This document shows positions 12,349 through 24,900 of a stretch of 64,000 nucleotides of DNA, in pieces; positions within the stretch are counted from its first letter, which is position 1; each line of letters opens with the position of its first letter. The notes beneath the pieces were generated by a model. It saw only the letters and a program-made list of their open reading frames with translations, was not told the origin of the DNA and did no database searches. Both the position numbers and the translations under genes were made by a program. The DNA comes from Rhizophagus clarus (taxonomy: Eukaryota; Glomeromycota; Glomeromycetes; Glomerales; Glomeraceae). The stretch is from positions 992,001 through 1,056,000 of the forward strand of contig BLAL01000030.1 in assembly GCA_015698045.1 (NCBI GenBank), written 5' to 3'.

Positions 12349-12886
12349 ATGCTTATTAAAGTCAAGGTAGTTTTTCTTATTTTATATTTGACATTTGCTG
12401 TGTACTGTAAGTAGTAGATCTATGAATATTTTATTTAACATAATTCCTTCCCATTTTTTAGACTCTTACTGGCAAAGAAGTAAGTTTACAAGTTTAACAT
12501 TGAGATATATAATAATACTTTTATTGATCTTCTATTTCTTTGAAACCTTTAGATTGAAATCGATATTGAAGGTTCAGATACGGTATGTTTGTTTTATTAG
12601 ATTAAATTTCTTGTCACTTTTTATTCAAGTGAAAAAAAAAATTTTATAGGTAGCAAAAATCAAAGAACGTGTAGAAGAAAAAGAAGGTATTCCACCAGCC
12701 CAACAGCGTCTTATTTATGCTGGTAAACAATTGTAAGTATTGAGAATAATGAGCAAAAAGGATTGAATAGAAATTTTTATTTACTTTAATTGTCACAATA
12801 GGACTGATGAAAAGACAGCCGAGGATAGCGGTATATTGGCTGGTGAAGTTCTTCATTTGGTGTTGGCTCTTCGTGGTGGAAATTAA
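12349..12886 (+). CDS. NEDD8/RUB1: NEDD8/Rub1 ubiquitin-like modifier
   Basis: Small ubiquitin-like protein conjugated to cullins to activate SCF-type ubiquitin ligases. Five exons: 12349-12366, 12462-12479, 12553-12582, 12650-12732 and 12802-12886, giving 77 residues. The protein opens MLIKVKTLTGKEIEIDIEGS and contains IKERVEEKEGIPPAQQRLIY and VLHLVLALRGG, the NEDD8 signature. Ala at position 72 (LALRGG) separates NEDD8 from ubiquitin, which has Arg there. One residue, Asn77, follows the diglycine and must be removed by a NEDD8 protease before conjugation. It converges on SNU13 downstream. Confidence 0.96.
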
Positions 12887-13660
12887 CTCAAATGTACCTA
12901 TAACAAAAAATATTTGTCAATTAAACATATAAATAATATCACAATGTCTATATTAACTAATAAATAATTTACAAAAACATGTAAAATTAATACCAATTTT
13001 GATATGGGTTATAAACCTTTAACTATCAAAGTTAAGCACGAGACATACTTTTTCAATGGATTAGTTTCACATTTGATCTCAATCTAAATGAGGAATTAAA
13101 TGAAATAGAGTATTCACTTTATAAATCTTATAAATTGGAAAGTTTAAGATATTTTCTTAAAATTCGTGATCCGTGAGGCAAATTATGGCGATCACTCGTA
13201 ATTTTTTTCTTAAATAATCCTATTTATGTGTACCCATTCAACACCAACATATTTTAATATATAATATAAATCCCAAAGTTTTAAATAGCCTATTTTTTAA
13301 AAAAAAAATTTCACATAATTTGTACTTTTATTTGACGCTACGACAGATTCTATTTTCTGCAGCTGACTCGAATAAGCGAAATTTGAAAAATAGATCACGT
13401 GACCAAAAATTACCACACGTCTCAGTTTAAGAAATTATACTATTTATTATTCGTAGCACCCATAACTAAACTAATCAAAGATTGATCGTATTAATCATAT
13501 TAGGTAATAAGTATCTTTAGCAAAGTATCATCATTATTAACTATATTTTGCCAATATCCCTTACTAAATTAAATCTTTTATTTACCCAACCACCAAATTT
13601 TTGAAATTCGAATTTTAAATTTAAAAATAAACACTTTATGCATCAGGAAATTTATTATTA
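12887..13660. other. Convergent intergenic region NEDD8 / SNU13
   Basis: About 770 bp holding the 3' ends of two convergent genes. It is AT-rich with no coding exon that I can support. A short GC-richer patch lies near 13140-13430. Confidence 0.5.
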
Positions 13661-14291
13661 TTATATCAATAATCTTTCAATTTGTGACTTTATATGTTGA
13701 ATTTGAGGTTTAAGTTCAGAAGCTTCGTTACTTATTATAGAAGCGGCAATAACCGCACGAGATACTCCACAAGCGCGTCCCAGCGCAGTCTTTGAAGGCA
13801 CAAAAACGTATGGAACGTTCTGTTAAAAGTTAATTTATCTTGTTAATAATTCAGTCAATAAAATTTTCTGCCCGTTAAAATGATTTCTATTATCACCTTA
13901 TCTTCACATAATAATGGAAGATGTAGTAAAATTTCAATTGGTTCGGTATCTGCAGTCATCACGATAAATTCTGACATTCCGCGATTAAGTGTTTTAGTAG
14001 CTAAAACGTTTAAATTGAATAAATAACCTTTACAAAGATTAATTTATCCTCAAAAAGGTTTTTGTTTTTGATAAATAATGAAACACTTACCTTCGTTAGC
14101 ACCTTTTTTTAATTGTTTATAATGTAAAGCCTGCTGAACAAGATCAAGTATCTGGCTGGTTAACTCAGCATCAGCTAAAGGGAATGCTTTAGGATTAACA
14201 ATTGTCGCAGCCTTTTATATAAAAAAAAAAAAAAAAAATGAGATAAAATAAAAGATCTAAGCGAAATTATATTTTATAAAATACGTACCAT
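13661..14291 (-). CDS. SNU13: SNU13 / 15.5K RNA-binding protein of U4 snRNP and box C/D snoRNPs
   Basis: L7Ae-family protein that binds K-turns in U4 snRNA and C/D snoRNAs, acting in splicing and rRNA methylation in the nucleus. Four exons on the minus strand: the ATG alone at 14289-14291, then 14091-14211, a third exon near 13912-14002 and the last from about 13819 to 13661. Product about 127 residues, the family length. Diagnostic segments are [25 protein letters not shown] (the RNA-binding loop) and [15 protein letters not shown]. Its start lies 149 bp from that of RLP24 on the other strand. The first coding exon is a lone start codon followed at once by a gtacgt donor. Confidence 0.96.
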
Positions 14292-14440
14292 TTGCTAGAT
14301 GTATTGACGAGAATTTTACTGTGAACAAAATCTAGATGCTGATAATATATATAAAGTGGCACTTCACCGGCTTCACGTGTTTGTAACACAACTAAAAAAA
14401 AATTCTTTCTGAAAATTTTTCATCATTCTAATCATCAAAA
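14292..14440. promoter_or_regulatory. Compact bidirectional promoter SNU13 / RLP24
   Basis: Only 149 bp separate the two divergent start codons, so core promoters and 5' leaders of both genes are packed here. It contains an AT-rich TATA-like block (ataatatatataaagtgg) and the E-box-like word cttcacgtg. Both genes act in ribosome assembly, so co-regulation is plausible but inferred. Confidence 0.5.
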
Positions 14441-15106
14441 ATGCGTTTAGAAAAATGTTATTTTTGTTCCTCTACAATATATCCTGGTCATGGGACTATG
14501 TTCGTTAGAAACGACAGCAAGGTGCTTTTACATGTGTTTTTTATAAATTTTCAGAAATTATATTGATCAATTTTATAGATATTTCGCTTTTGCAGAAGCA
14601 AATGTCATGCAGCTTTCAAACACAAACGTAATCCTCGTAAAGTTCGTTGGACTAAAGCATTTAGAAAGGCTGCTGGAAAAGAAATGACTATTGTATGTTA
14701 CCTTAAAAATTTAATTGTGTAATGAAAAAAAGTAATTAAAAAGTACTCTTTCAGGACTCTACGTTTGAATTTGAAAAACGCCGCAATGTACCAGTTCGAT
14801 ATGATCGAGAATTAATGACCACAACTGTTAAGGCTATGAAGCGGATTTCTGAAATTAGAGCTAAACGTGAACGTGTCTTTTACAAGAATAGGTAATTTTA
14901 AACCAAATTCCATCTATGGATTGATATTAATCATTATTGGTTTTAAACATAGGATGTCTGGTAACAAGGAACGTGAAAAGGCAGAAAATATACGCGAAAT
15001 CCAAAAGAATATTGAACTTATTGGAGCTCCTTCTGACAAGATTAAAGTACAAATTGCTAAAATCACCGAAAAAATGCAACAAAATACTGATATGGAAATT
15101 TTATGA
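14441..15106 (+). CDS. RLP24: Ribosome biogenesis protein RLP24 (RSL24D1)
   Basis: Placeholder for ribosomal protein eL24 on pre-60S particles; it recruits the AAA-ATPase Drg1 and is exchanged in the cytoplasm. Four exons: 14441-14521, 14579-14692, 14755-14891 and 14953-15106. The N-terminus has the eL24 zinc finger ([13 protein letters not shown], then [10 protein letters not shown]). [20 protein letters not shown] is diagnostic of RLP24 rather than eL24. The C-terminal extension is basic and coiled-coil-like ([19 protein letters not shown]). About 160 residues, slightly short of the roughly 200 of yeast Rlp24. Ends in two consecutive stop codons. Confidence 0.94.
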
Positions 15107-15327
15107 TGAGTTCTTTAAGTAAGTTTTACGTTGTCACAAATCACAATAAATAAAAATGTATAAAATATTAATTTTAATAATAAATAATATGTTCGGTTGT
15201 TAGTAAATTTTTACGTTATTCAATAACCTATCGGATTATTGGCAGGTAAATTAATTTTTATGAAATTTTCATATTCGTAGACTTTTACATAAAATATTAT
15301 TATATTATATAACTTCTAAAACAATTA

Positions 15328-16256
15328 TTATACCACTTTTCTTTTATTATTTTTAGATTTGACCTTTTCTTTCATTGGATGTTGCATCTCCCATAATAAA
15401 TCATCACGATAAAGCTGTGAGGCTGATTTTACCGAATAATTGATTAGAACTTGACATAGTTCCAATTCGAGATAAAGAATAAAAATATTTACCATTTTCA
15501 ATATTGTAATTTGAATGCTCCATATAAAACTTGGCTTCTATTGGATCTATACATTTAGATCGTACCTGAAAACGTTTTACTAACATTTTTTTTTCTTGCA
15601 AAGAATTAAGATTAGTACTTTATTAAACATTATGATGAATATCAACAGTAATTATTTACCTTCTTCCTCCGAAAACTTCTCTGATAAAGAAGGACCGACA
15701 TAGTTTGGGATAATTAGAGTCGAACGAGCTATGATATTGTTGTCAAATAATCGATTTGCTTTACGAATATCTGCTATCTGGAAAGAAAGTTGGTTTAGAA
15801 AATACGTATAGCGTATAGTAAATACTATGTTTCATAATCTAATACCTCAACTCCGTATTTGAAAGCCAACCCAATCAAAGTATCATCTTTTTTAACGTAA
15901 TGGATTGCACTATAATTACTTTTCTCATCCAATTTCTTACCCGATTTTTCATTGAAAGAATTAAATGTGATGTTTAACTTATTTAAATCATTGTAAATAA
16001 CCTCCTCGTATGTAGGCAAAGAACAATCGGTGTACGTTGTCGTATCGTTGCTTCTTTTTCTATAGGTAATTGAAACTTCTTGACAAAATGGACAATACGA
16101 ATAATATCTTTTATTCTGTTCTAAACAGCCGTCACAAACCCAACGATTGCAACATTTAGTTAAAAAAGGGCTTTCAAACGAAGAAACTGAGGCAAAAAGA
16201 ACATGACAAATAAGACAAGATTTATTTTGCATATTTACATTAATAATATGATACAA
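15328..16256 (-). CDS. Zinc-cluster plus LysM domain protein (intracellular LYSMD-like)
   Basis: Four exons on the minus strand: 15846-16256, 15660-15777, 15493-15594 and 15328-15422, giving 241 residues. Residues about 14-57 form a RING-like cysteine cluster (CLIC, then KCCNRWVCDGC, then CPFC). Residues about 121-165 are a LysM motif (HYVKKDDTLIGLAFKYGVE, continued as IADIRKANRLF across an intron). A C-terminal helical segment starting KCIDPIEAKFYMEHSNYNIE resembles a UBA/CUE-like fold, and the tail is basic. There is no signal peptide, so this is not a secreted chitin-binding LysM effector. Similar proteins occur in many fungi without an assigned function. Met9 is an alternative start. Confidence 0.8.
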
Positions 16257-16370
16257 CCAAATCAGTGAATTATATAAATATGAAATTCGTTACGTATCAC
16301 AGATTGTAGATCATTGGCCATTTATTTCTAATTTAATATGCAATAAATAATAAACATCTTACAAGTTGAC

Positions 16371-16414
<44 letters not shown>

Positions 16415-16793
16415 AAAAAATTTTAATGTTGAGATCCTATTCGAAGGTCTCGTCACTTTTTTCCGTTTTAAAACTGCGTTTCGTTTTAAAACTATGGAGT
16501 ATTAATAATGATAAGAAATTAATTTTTTATATTCTCGAAATCAAAATAATAGGTTCTTAAATTGCTTTTTTTTCTACCATACGAGATTCGGAATTATATT
16601 TTGATAGCTAATAATGAATGCATAAATCCACCATAGTAAATTGTTCAAAACCAAAAGAATTGTCCGTATTAAAACTATATGCAAACACAATGAATGTTAA
16701 ATAAAATTTCAAAATAATTCTCAACTATGCAACCATGAAATAAATATATTATACATCTAATTGTGTTATATTTACATATTCCTACCAATACCC
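16257..16793. other. Intergenic region with long poly(A) tract
   Basis: Contains a nearly pure A-run at about 16375-16420 and the probable 3' UTR of the Myb/zinc-finger gene. No coding exon is supported. Confidence 0.5.
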
Positions 16794-18494
16794 TCATGCT
16801 TCTGCTATTTCCGATTCACGACATGAATCGCGACTTTTAGGATTATGTTTATGTCTTCTGAGTGCATCTAATCTATGAGATATCAAAATACTAAGATATA
16901 TAAACAATCAAATTAAACAAATTATTCAAATTGCCAAAACGAACCTCGAAAATAATTTTGCACATCCAAGACATTTATACGGCTTTGCATTCTCATGGAT
17001 TTTTTGATGTCGTTTTAAATCATGATTTCTTGCAAATGCTGTATCGCAAGAAGCACATTTATATGGTCGATCAGTTGAATGTGTACGCTGATGCGACTTT
17101 AAGTTGTATAATCGAGCAAAAGTTTTATTACAATGTGGATATAAACAAGCATATCCAATATGTGAAGATTGTTCATCACCAGCCGTGCCGTGAGAATTTT
17201 GCCCAGAATCTGTATCCGATGTTATTGATGATGTTTTCCGTCGCTTAGATGAACGTGAAATTTTTGTTTCATTTGATTTTTCACTATGTTCGGGTTGCGA
17301 CGGTGTATTTGCGCTTTCGTCAGATATGAGAAAAGTTTCTGGCTCTGCTGAATAAGGTACATTAGAATAGTCATTTGTTGTCGCTGAATAGAAAAATTGA
17401 GGATTTTCAGTCATTGCTGTCATTAGCAAATCTGCAGGCAAATCTGTCGATAAACCTGTTTCATTCAATGAATTTTCGACTTGCTGGGGCCCATTTTGAC
17501 TAAGAAATTCTTTATCGTTATTTCTCGAATATTTAAGATTTGATGACTGCATTGGTGAAGATACTTCCTTTATGTTATTATCCTCGTTTTGGTTTTGAAT
17601 TGTTACAGGAATAATGGGAGGATTTACAACACTATTCCAATCAATTGAAATGTTCACAGTTGTATCTGTCGATGTTGACGAGTTTGCATTAAGCTGCGAA
17701 TCCGTTATCTTTTGAATTTCTCCCCAATCAGTACCAAAATATGTATGATCTAACAATGTTTCCTCTTCTATTTCTTCATCTTGTAAAGAGTTTGATTCAT
17801 CACTATTAAGTGATGAAATAATGTTCCAACGTTCTTTACATTGATTCTCTGTACGTCCAGAAATCGTAGAAGCTATTTCTTCCCACTTTCCATATCCAAA
17901 ATTTTTAACACTAGTTTTTAGCAATTCATCTTCTTCAGATGTCCACTCAGGAACGCTGTAACAAGCAATATTAGTCTCAGTCATTGTAGTTGTTACTGAA
18001 TTTTGTTGGGATAATACAGCTTCAACAAGGCTCCCTACTATATCTAAACCTGATCGAGAATCTGAATTTTCATTCTCGTTTTCTGAAGACCTTGGAGAAG
18101 AATCTTCAGGAACATTAGCAAGCCCCAATAATTGTAAGACTTGTGCAGCAGCTGTTTGTTCTTCTAAATCATCCAATTGTTCTGAATTGCTTTCAACTTT
18201 TGTATCAAAGTTATCTTTTTTATAATTTTTTATCTTTGCGCCAATCGAGGTAGAATTATCATCAATTACTTGATACAAAGTTTCTTCAATAGACTTTTGT
18301 GTGTCAGCAGCATCAAGTGATTGAGACATTGATCTAGTTATTCGTCTCTTTGCATTTTTTACTTTTATTCCTGTTTTGCCACCAATGACTTGTTTTGTAG
18401 ACGAGTTGTTTCCTTGACCCGTCGGCATGGTGGCAAAGTCTTGAAAGAGATTAGTTTCAATCCACGCGTTAATTGTTTGACTTGGTGGCACCAT
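16794..18494 (-). CDS. Myb/SANT plus C2H2 zinc-finger DNA-binding protein
   Basis: Putative nuclear transcription regulator. A 1550-nt exon (16945-18494) joins a 79-nt exon (16794-16872) to give 542 residues from this ATG. The N-terminal half is acidic and Ser/Gln-rich and includes a basic NLS-like KNAKRRITRS. One Myb/SANT repeat (EWTSEEDELLKTSVKNFGYG, continuing to CKERW) lies around residues 185-230. The C-terminus has three zinc fingers: CLYPHCNKTF with HQRTH, CASCDTAF with HQKIH, and CLGCAKLFSR completed over the intron by LDALRRHKHNPKSRDSC. The fingers resemble fungal Zn-finger regulators of the Azf1/Msn type. A Myb repeat and C2H2 fingers in one chain is an uncommon architecture. The true start may lie upstream (see 19336-19391). 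The terminal donor (gttcgt) is weak, but the spliced frame is sensible. Confidence 0.82.
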
Positions 18495-19812
18495 GCCTCC
18501 CTCGAGGCTTTGAGAAATTGAAGACAGTTTGGTAGCTTATAAAAAAATTTTAAACAAATTTCGATTAGTTAAAAAAAAAAATAAATATTTAATACCTAAA
18601 ACAAAATTCTGGAGAATTTGAAATGGTTAGAATCCACGTTCAATACTTGTTTAGTGTTTACTTTTAATAAAGAATGGTTTCAAAGGAAGAAAAATGTTCA
18701 CATATTAATGAATTGATTAGCTTTAATGAATTTAAATGTAATTAAAAAGTTGTAGCGGCTTAGCTCAGAGGCTTTGATGATTTTTTGTTCTTTGTGGCTT
18801 AGAATGATGATATGATTCATTAAAATATTCAATTACTGGCTACTATTTTTAAATAATTACAACATTTTACGAAAATTTATACATAAAAAAAAAAAAGGAT
18901 TTAATAAAACTTCTATACCTTTTATAAATAATACAATATTTATACTAGTAGTTGCTTGTACTACAAAACATTAATTACCAAAATTACTTGGATAAGTTCA
19001 CCATTCAAACATATACCTACAAATTATGTAATAGGATTTATAAGTCCATAGATTAAATTTGAAATTTGAATTAAATATGCGCTCGATTTACAAAAAAATT
19101 CAGCCCCCATATAGGTAGGTAAAATTCCTGAATTCAATTCAATATATTGTTTGAATGCAGAACTTCAGGTTGTGTATTTAAATACCAACTTCACGGAAAA
19201 GTTATTTGAACCGAGCACATATTCAAAATTTTGTTAACTAAGCTATAAACAAATCATATCTAAATTATTAAAACCTAGCTTTACTTTAAGCATACATATC
19301 TTAAATTATAACATTTCACCAGACTTAAAGCTTACCCATGTTTAAGATCCAAATTCTCCCATATTTTTTGTTCGTGGTAATCGATTTTCATCGACTTCTG
19401 AATATCGTAAATCTAAAGAAAACGTGTAGACTGATCAACATAAATTTAATAAATAAAGAGAGATAATTCGAAGTAAATTTTTTTTGCTTGTATGTTCTAA
19501 CAAGCTATTAAGAAATGCTAAATTGAAGCAACGTATTATCGATAACAACAAAAGAAAGATATATATATATCTCAAAATAAAAAAAAAAAAATACATGTAT
19601 AAAAAAAACACATGCATAAAAAAAAAACACATGCATTAAAAAAAATCAAATGAATACAAATAAACAAAACGATTTGAAATCAAATCGAGTTATAATTTGG
19701 CTATAAGCAAATAAAATAAAAAATGTTCACAATTAAATCCCAGTAAATCTATATATACAGAATAGGAAAGAAAATTATTTCTTGCCAATATATTTAATTT
19801 ATAGATATCCCC
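18495..19812. other. Intergenic / 5' flank of Myb gene and 3' flank of kinase
   Basis: About 1.3 kb without a confirmed exon apart from the tentative one at 19336-19391. It is AT-rich with several A-runs; cacatgcat-type words repeat near 19600-19640. The 5' leader of the Myb gene and the 3' UTR of the kinase gene probably lie here. Confidence 0.45.
19336..19391 (-). other. Possible first coding exon of the Myb/zinc-finger gene
   Basis: A minus-strand segment opens with ATG at 19391 (MKIDYHEQKIWENLDLKHG) and ends at a good gtaagc donor. If spliced to an acceptor at 18508 (tttctcaaag), it continues in frame through LEGGMVPPSQ into the main exon. That requires an 828-bp intron, long for this window. 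The upstream extension of the main exon is open, which fits, but this exon is tentative. Confidence 0.3.
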
Positions 19813-21961
19813 TTAACGAATATGTCTACCCTCCTCATCAAAGAACATGTAAAAAAAAGGGTGTCTAAGCGCAGTGCGCGCTGAAATCCTTTCAGTTGGA
19901 TCATACAACAACAATTGCCGCAAAAGATCGTAAAATTGACTTCTGAAAGTTGATTTTTCAGGATCAATAATTTCCTACAAAACACTACAATTAATTAAGG
20001 TACTTAAAAATTTAAATAATTATAATAAAATCCACTTACATTCAAACTACGTAACGACTTGACATATTTGCGGCTCTGTTTTGTTGTATCGTCGTTGGGA
20101 AAATTAAGTAATCTACTTCCCCTAAAATACTTTGATTGATGATGTCGGCTAATTACGAGAAAATATGTTAGAGAAAGAATGACTGCACTAACAAGATATG
20201 AATTTACGCACCTCATTTGTCGAACAAGCCTATCTGGAATTTTACCAAGAACATGTTCCATCATTGCCAAATGTTCTAAATTTTCATGAGTTTGAAACAG
20301 GGCTTCCCCCGTAAACAGTTCAACAAGAATACAACCAACAGACCAAAGATCACAAGAATATGACCACCCTAATCCTATAAAAATTGTGAAACCGTAAATC
20401 TAAACTTATTTATTTATTAAAAAATTCGAATATACTTACCCAATATAACTTCTGGCGCTCGATAATGTCGAGTCGAAACGACAGATGAATGATATTCATC
20501 ATCAAATGTTGCACTACCAAAGTCGATTAATCTTACATCTGTGTCCAATAACATACGTTTTGAACGCTATATAGATAATTAACTATAATTAATCTAATTT
20601 GTTAAAAAATTTTAAATAAAAGTGTGAACTTACCTTCGAAGGTATAGTTTTACATTGATCATTTACTAATAAAATATTTTCTGGTTTTAAATCCGTATGA
20701 ACTAAACGTAACGAGTGTAAAACTATATAATTCAATAAAATTTTAGCTAGGAGCAGAGTGAATTATCGGATTAAATATTTCGAAAAACTACATACAGGCC
20801 ACAGAACTTAACAATTGCTTCGCTATGTGTTGAATTTGATTCATCGGAAAAGGTGCAAAATCATTTTGCTTTAAGAAATCAAATAACGAGCAACCATATA
20901 AATCGAAAACCATGCAAATATGGTTGCGGAAATCGAACCAATCTCGAAGATGGATGCATTTGCTATAATTAAATTATATGAGAATTTGTTTAAGTTGTAA
21001 ATAGAGGAAATTATTACATTAAAAGAATAACTTACTAAATATTTGAAGGGTCTTGATCTCTAAGAGTGTTTAGAACTCTTATCTCGATTTTACTTGCATC
21101 ACGATACTTTTGTACCGCACGAATGATTTTAATCGCAACGTGTCGATTTGAAACACGATCGAAACATTGTACAACTTTTCCGAAAGTACCCTGACCCAGT
21201 TGGCGAGTAATTCTGTCTATAAAATTATGTTAAAATCAAATGATTTTCCCATTAAAAAATCAACTATATTTCTTTTTTCTTTGGATTGACATCATATGTC
21301 TTAATGTAAAAAAAAAGGTGACAACGAATTTACATCTTGAAGTCAAATCATCGCCAATCTTTACAATGTAATGCCCATCTTTATCATCATAACTGGGTAT
21401 TATTGCTTGACGTGATGAAGATGCGGATGAATACGACTAGAAAGAAATAAAAATTTAGTCAAAGTATAAAAGGATGATTTCAAACCAATGATGCGAGTAT
21501 GTTCTTGACTTCACCAAACTTTTACCTACCTCTCTCGCCGAAATTGGTTCTCGATAATGTGCAGAAGTATGTGAACTCGTTGAAATGTAAGAACGATAGG
21601 ACGTATCATTATATTGTTGGTGAATTTGAGCTGTTTGAATTCCAGGTTTCCGTCGTCTTTTATGCGTTGGAACAGCTGAAATTGGTTGAAGCGACACTTG
21701 TGAAGACTGTAGCTGTTGAGTGTCAGATAACTGTGGTGGAGAGCGCCTCCCACGTTTCATACCCCTCGTCTCAATTTGCGAAGGTGGTTTTCGGATGTGC
21801 ACGGGGGGTGGTGTTGGGGAATCCGAAATAACTATTACTTCTTGGTCATCCGGTCTTCCATTGCGATAAAAATCCTCCCGCCAATTTGGGTTTGGTGGTC
21901 GTTTTCGGCGGGACGTTCTTGTAGGTCTAGTGTTTGTTGCTGACATGATTATTGTTGACAT
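19813..21961 (-). CDS. LAMMER-type dual-specificity protein kinase (CLK/Kns1/Lkh1)
   Basis: Nuclear kinase family that phosphorylates SR-type splicing factors and, in yeasts, controls growth and stress responses. At least nine minus-strand exons, start at 21961, stop at 19813-19815. The N-terminal 170 residues are basic, Ser/Pro/Gln-rich and disordered, with NLS-like KRGRR and HKRRRK. Kinase motifs in order: glycine loop GQGTFGKVV, Lys in HVAIKIIR, catalytic loop HTDLKPEN, the family variant IDFGSA, RAPEVIL, and the signature [11 protein letters not shown], which defines LAMMER kinases. The chain ends [16 protein letters not shown]. All exon junctions that I tested keep frame. A second ATG five codons in could also serve as start. 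Confidence 0.94.
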
Positions 21962-24900
21962 ACTACAAAAAGCATGTGAAGAAAAAAAGCAATTGTGTTA
22001 TAGTAAATTAAGCTAAATTTTCAATATATATTAAGAAATTATTTATCCGAAACGATATTTCAAACGATTTAAGCTGCTTTGGTCTTGGAAAAACTTTTGA
22101 ATAGAGTTTAATGGTGCTTTATATTTGTGGCATAATTAATGACGACAACATCAGGTGCACATGTAGAATTGTAGATTCAGCCACCGAAAATTTTTATGAA
22201 AACAATATATCAAACCCATTTAAGGAATATTAGAATTAATAGAACTCCCAATTATAACATAATTTATATGTTGATAGCTTTTTTTAAAAAAAAATTTCCA
22301 TCTTGTATGAATTTAAATAGATGGTTTTTAAGGTTTTTCTTTAAAACTTATTTTTTAATTGAATAAATTTACCTTCAAAAAATGATAATGTTAAGATTAG
22401 GGATTATAAACTACCCTTTTATCATAATCCACTTCATTATGTAACACTTGTGTAACACAGCAAATGCGTTTTCTTTTTTTTTACTTCTATATTATATTTT
22501 ATAAATAATTTTTTATTTTTATTTGCAATAACAATATACATATATTCATAAATTATTAGAATGTTATACAAGTGACATCTTTGGAAAAAACTGTAATAGA
22601 AATAATAAATTATTAATACCTATAAAACTAATAAAAGTAAAGGTGTTAAATGAGAATAATATTAAAAAAAATGAATTAATTTTAAGGAAAATTTTATTAA
22701 TAATTAAAATTAACTGTAAAATAAATAAAATTGTAAAATAACCAGTAAAAAAAGAATAAATGTAAAAAAAAATAATAAAAAAATAATAAAAAAATAAAAT
22801 AATTAATTTAAATCTAATATTAAAATAATTAAAAAATATATCATACTAAAAATATTTTATTATTTTTATTTAAATAAATAACTTTTTATTTAATAATTAT
22901 TAATTTATAAGATTTATTTACTAATTTTTCATAACTTTACTAAATTATATTATTAATATATAATATTAATTATATTATATAATCTTTTATTAATTAATTT
23001 ATTCTGATTGATTTTTAATTAAAATTTTTTATTATTAAAAATTCTATAATAATAATACATTAAGTAAATATTAAAATAAGAAACTGTTTTTTTTGTTTAT
23101 TTTTTAAAAAAATAATATTAATAACTTTATAATGATTTTTTTAGTTTTTTTTTTTTTTTTTTTGTAATTTAAAAATATTATTACTAATGTTTCTTTTTCT
23201 TCTTTTTTTTTTTAATAAAACAGATTTAAATATTTTGAATTTTGGTATTTTGCAAAATTTTTTATAGATTTTAACTTCTATAAAGTAAATATTTGAAAAA
23301 GTAAATGTTTTTTTTAATAAAATAAATTTTAAAAAATATTTAATTAATATTTTTTAAGTGAATTTATTTACCGCACCCTGTGTTATAATGCATCCTTTTT
23401 TTTGTAAATTATTTATGTTAATCATTAGTTTAACAAATGATAAATATAAAAATATATATAAATTTGTAACACAAGGTGTGATAAATACATTATTTCTATT
23501 ATTTTTATAGATTTAACTTTTATAAAGTAGATATTCAATAAATAAATATTTTTTTAATAAAATAGATCTTTTTATTATTTTTATAGATTTAATTTTTATA
23601 AAATTAATATTTAATAAATAAGTGTTTTTTAAGTAAAATAGACTTTAAAAATTGCTTAATTAATATTTTTTTATAGATTTTAATTATTATTTTTATTTTT
23701 ATTTTTATTGATAAGACGAAGAAAAATATAAAGAGATTTACAACGAATACTCAAACAAGTTAGTCTGCAGTAAAGTTTTGGCTATATATCCATAACCAAC
23801 TACAGATAAAAAAAGCTAAACTATGATACTGACTCCCAACAGATGACCAAACTAACATTTACCATGTCTTCTACAAACCCCACTGTATAGATACAACGCA
23901 TGTAAAATCCCCTTACAATCCTATGCATTAAAGCACCTCACCTCTTCCAAAGAAGCTTCATCGGGTAGACTATACTGGATCTTAGATCACAATTTTCTAT
24001 TAAGGAAGAAAATTTGTAACAACCTATCACCACCAGCACCACCAAAAGAAAAAAAAGTAATAATTCAACTGTAACTAAGGTTGTTAAAAATTATAATATC
24101 TAGGCTAGGGAAATAAGATATGCAGCCGAGACTCAAAGAGTTACTCAAAGTGTTATTAAAAAAAAAAAAAAGGCTACGAAGCAAAAGCCTAATAAGATAA
24201 AAAATAAAAACAAAAACAAAAACAAATTACAAAAAAAAAAAGAAAAAACATAAAATTTCTAGGGATTGTAAAAAAAAAAAGGAATTTAATTGTAAATAAA
24301 CCTAGAAATGTTTCAAAGGTGTGTGATGTATAATTAGCCATCTTCTGTTGCCAGAAGATGTAAGAAATCTGGAACCAGTCTTGACTTTTAGAGACAGCTA
24401 GTACCGTAGGAACCTTTCTTCATCAATATAAAGTCGCCATAGTATCAAATGGATCATCTGTCTACACTACTCAAGGTAGAGACGCGTCCAGAAGATCTGT
24501 AGTAATATTCTGATAAAGAACAAAACTGCGCAACTTGTGTACTCTACTAAGACAGAGTGAATCATTGCCTCAATGAAACCAGAGCAAATCATCCTTTAGT
24601 ATTATCTGACGAATCAGAAAATTCCAAATGTTAGGCTGCAGATCATTCTATAATTGAACCAAACAAAAAAAGCCCCTTATGTTTGGTCATGTGACAGGCT
24701 GATCATTAGATGGGGGTAAACCAAAAAGTATTTTTCCTCAAGAACGCCCTGAAAATAAGGCAAAGAAAAAATAAAAGTATAAGGTCCTTGAGTCGAAAAC
24801 TTGTCTAATAGATGAGTCATAGGTTGGGTAAATCCTCATAGTGTATTTTCGCCTAGCCTCAGTCCGTAGTATAGTTTTCTTCCCAAATATATTATCTCAG

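Noticed and set aside
16366-16560. 64-codon frame beginning with a lysine run
   Set aside because: It derives from a poly(A) tract in an intergenic region and shows no coding character.
18750-18825. tRNA-like start (gcggcttagctcagagg)
   Set aside because: The D-arm-like words are not followed by a credible anticodon arm or a T-loop such as ggttcga at the right distance.
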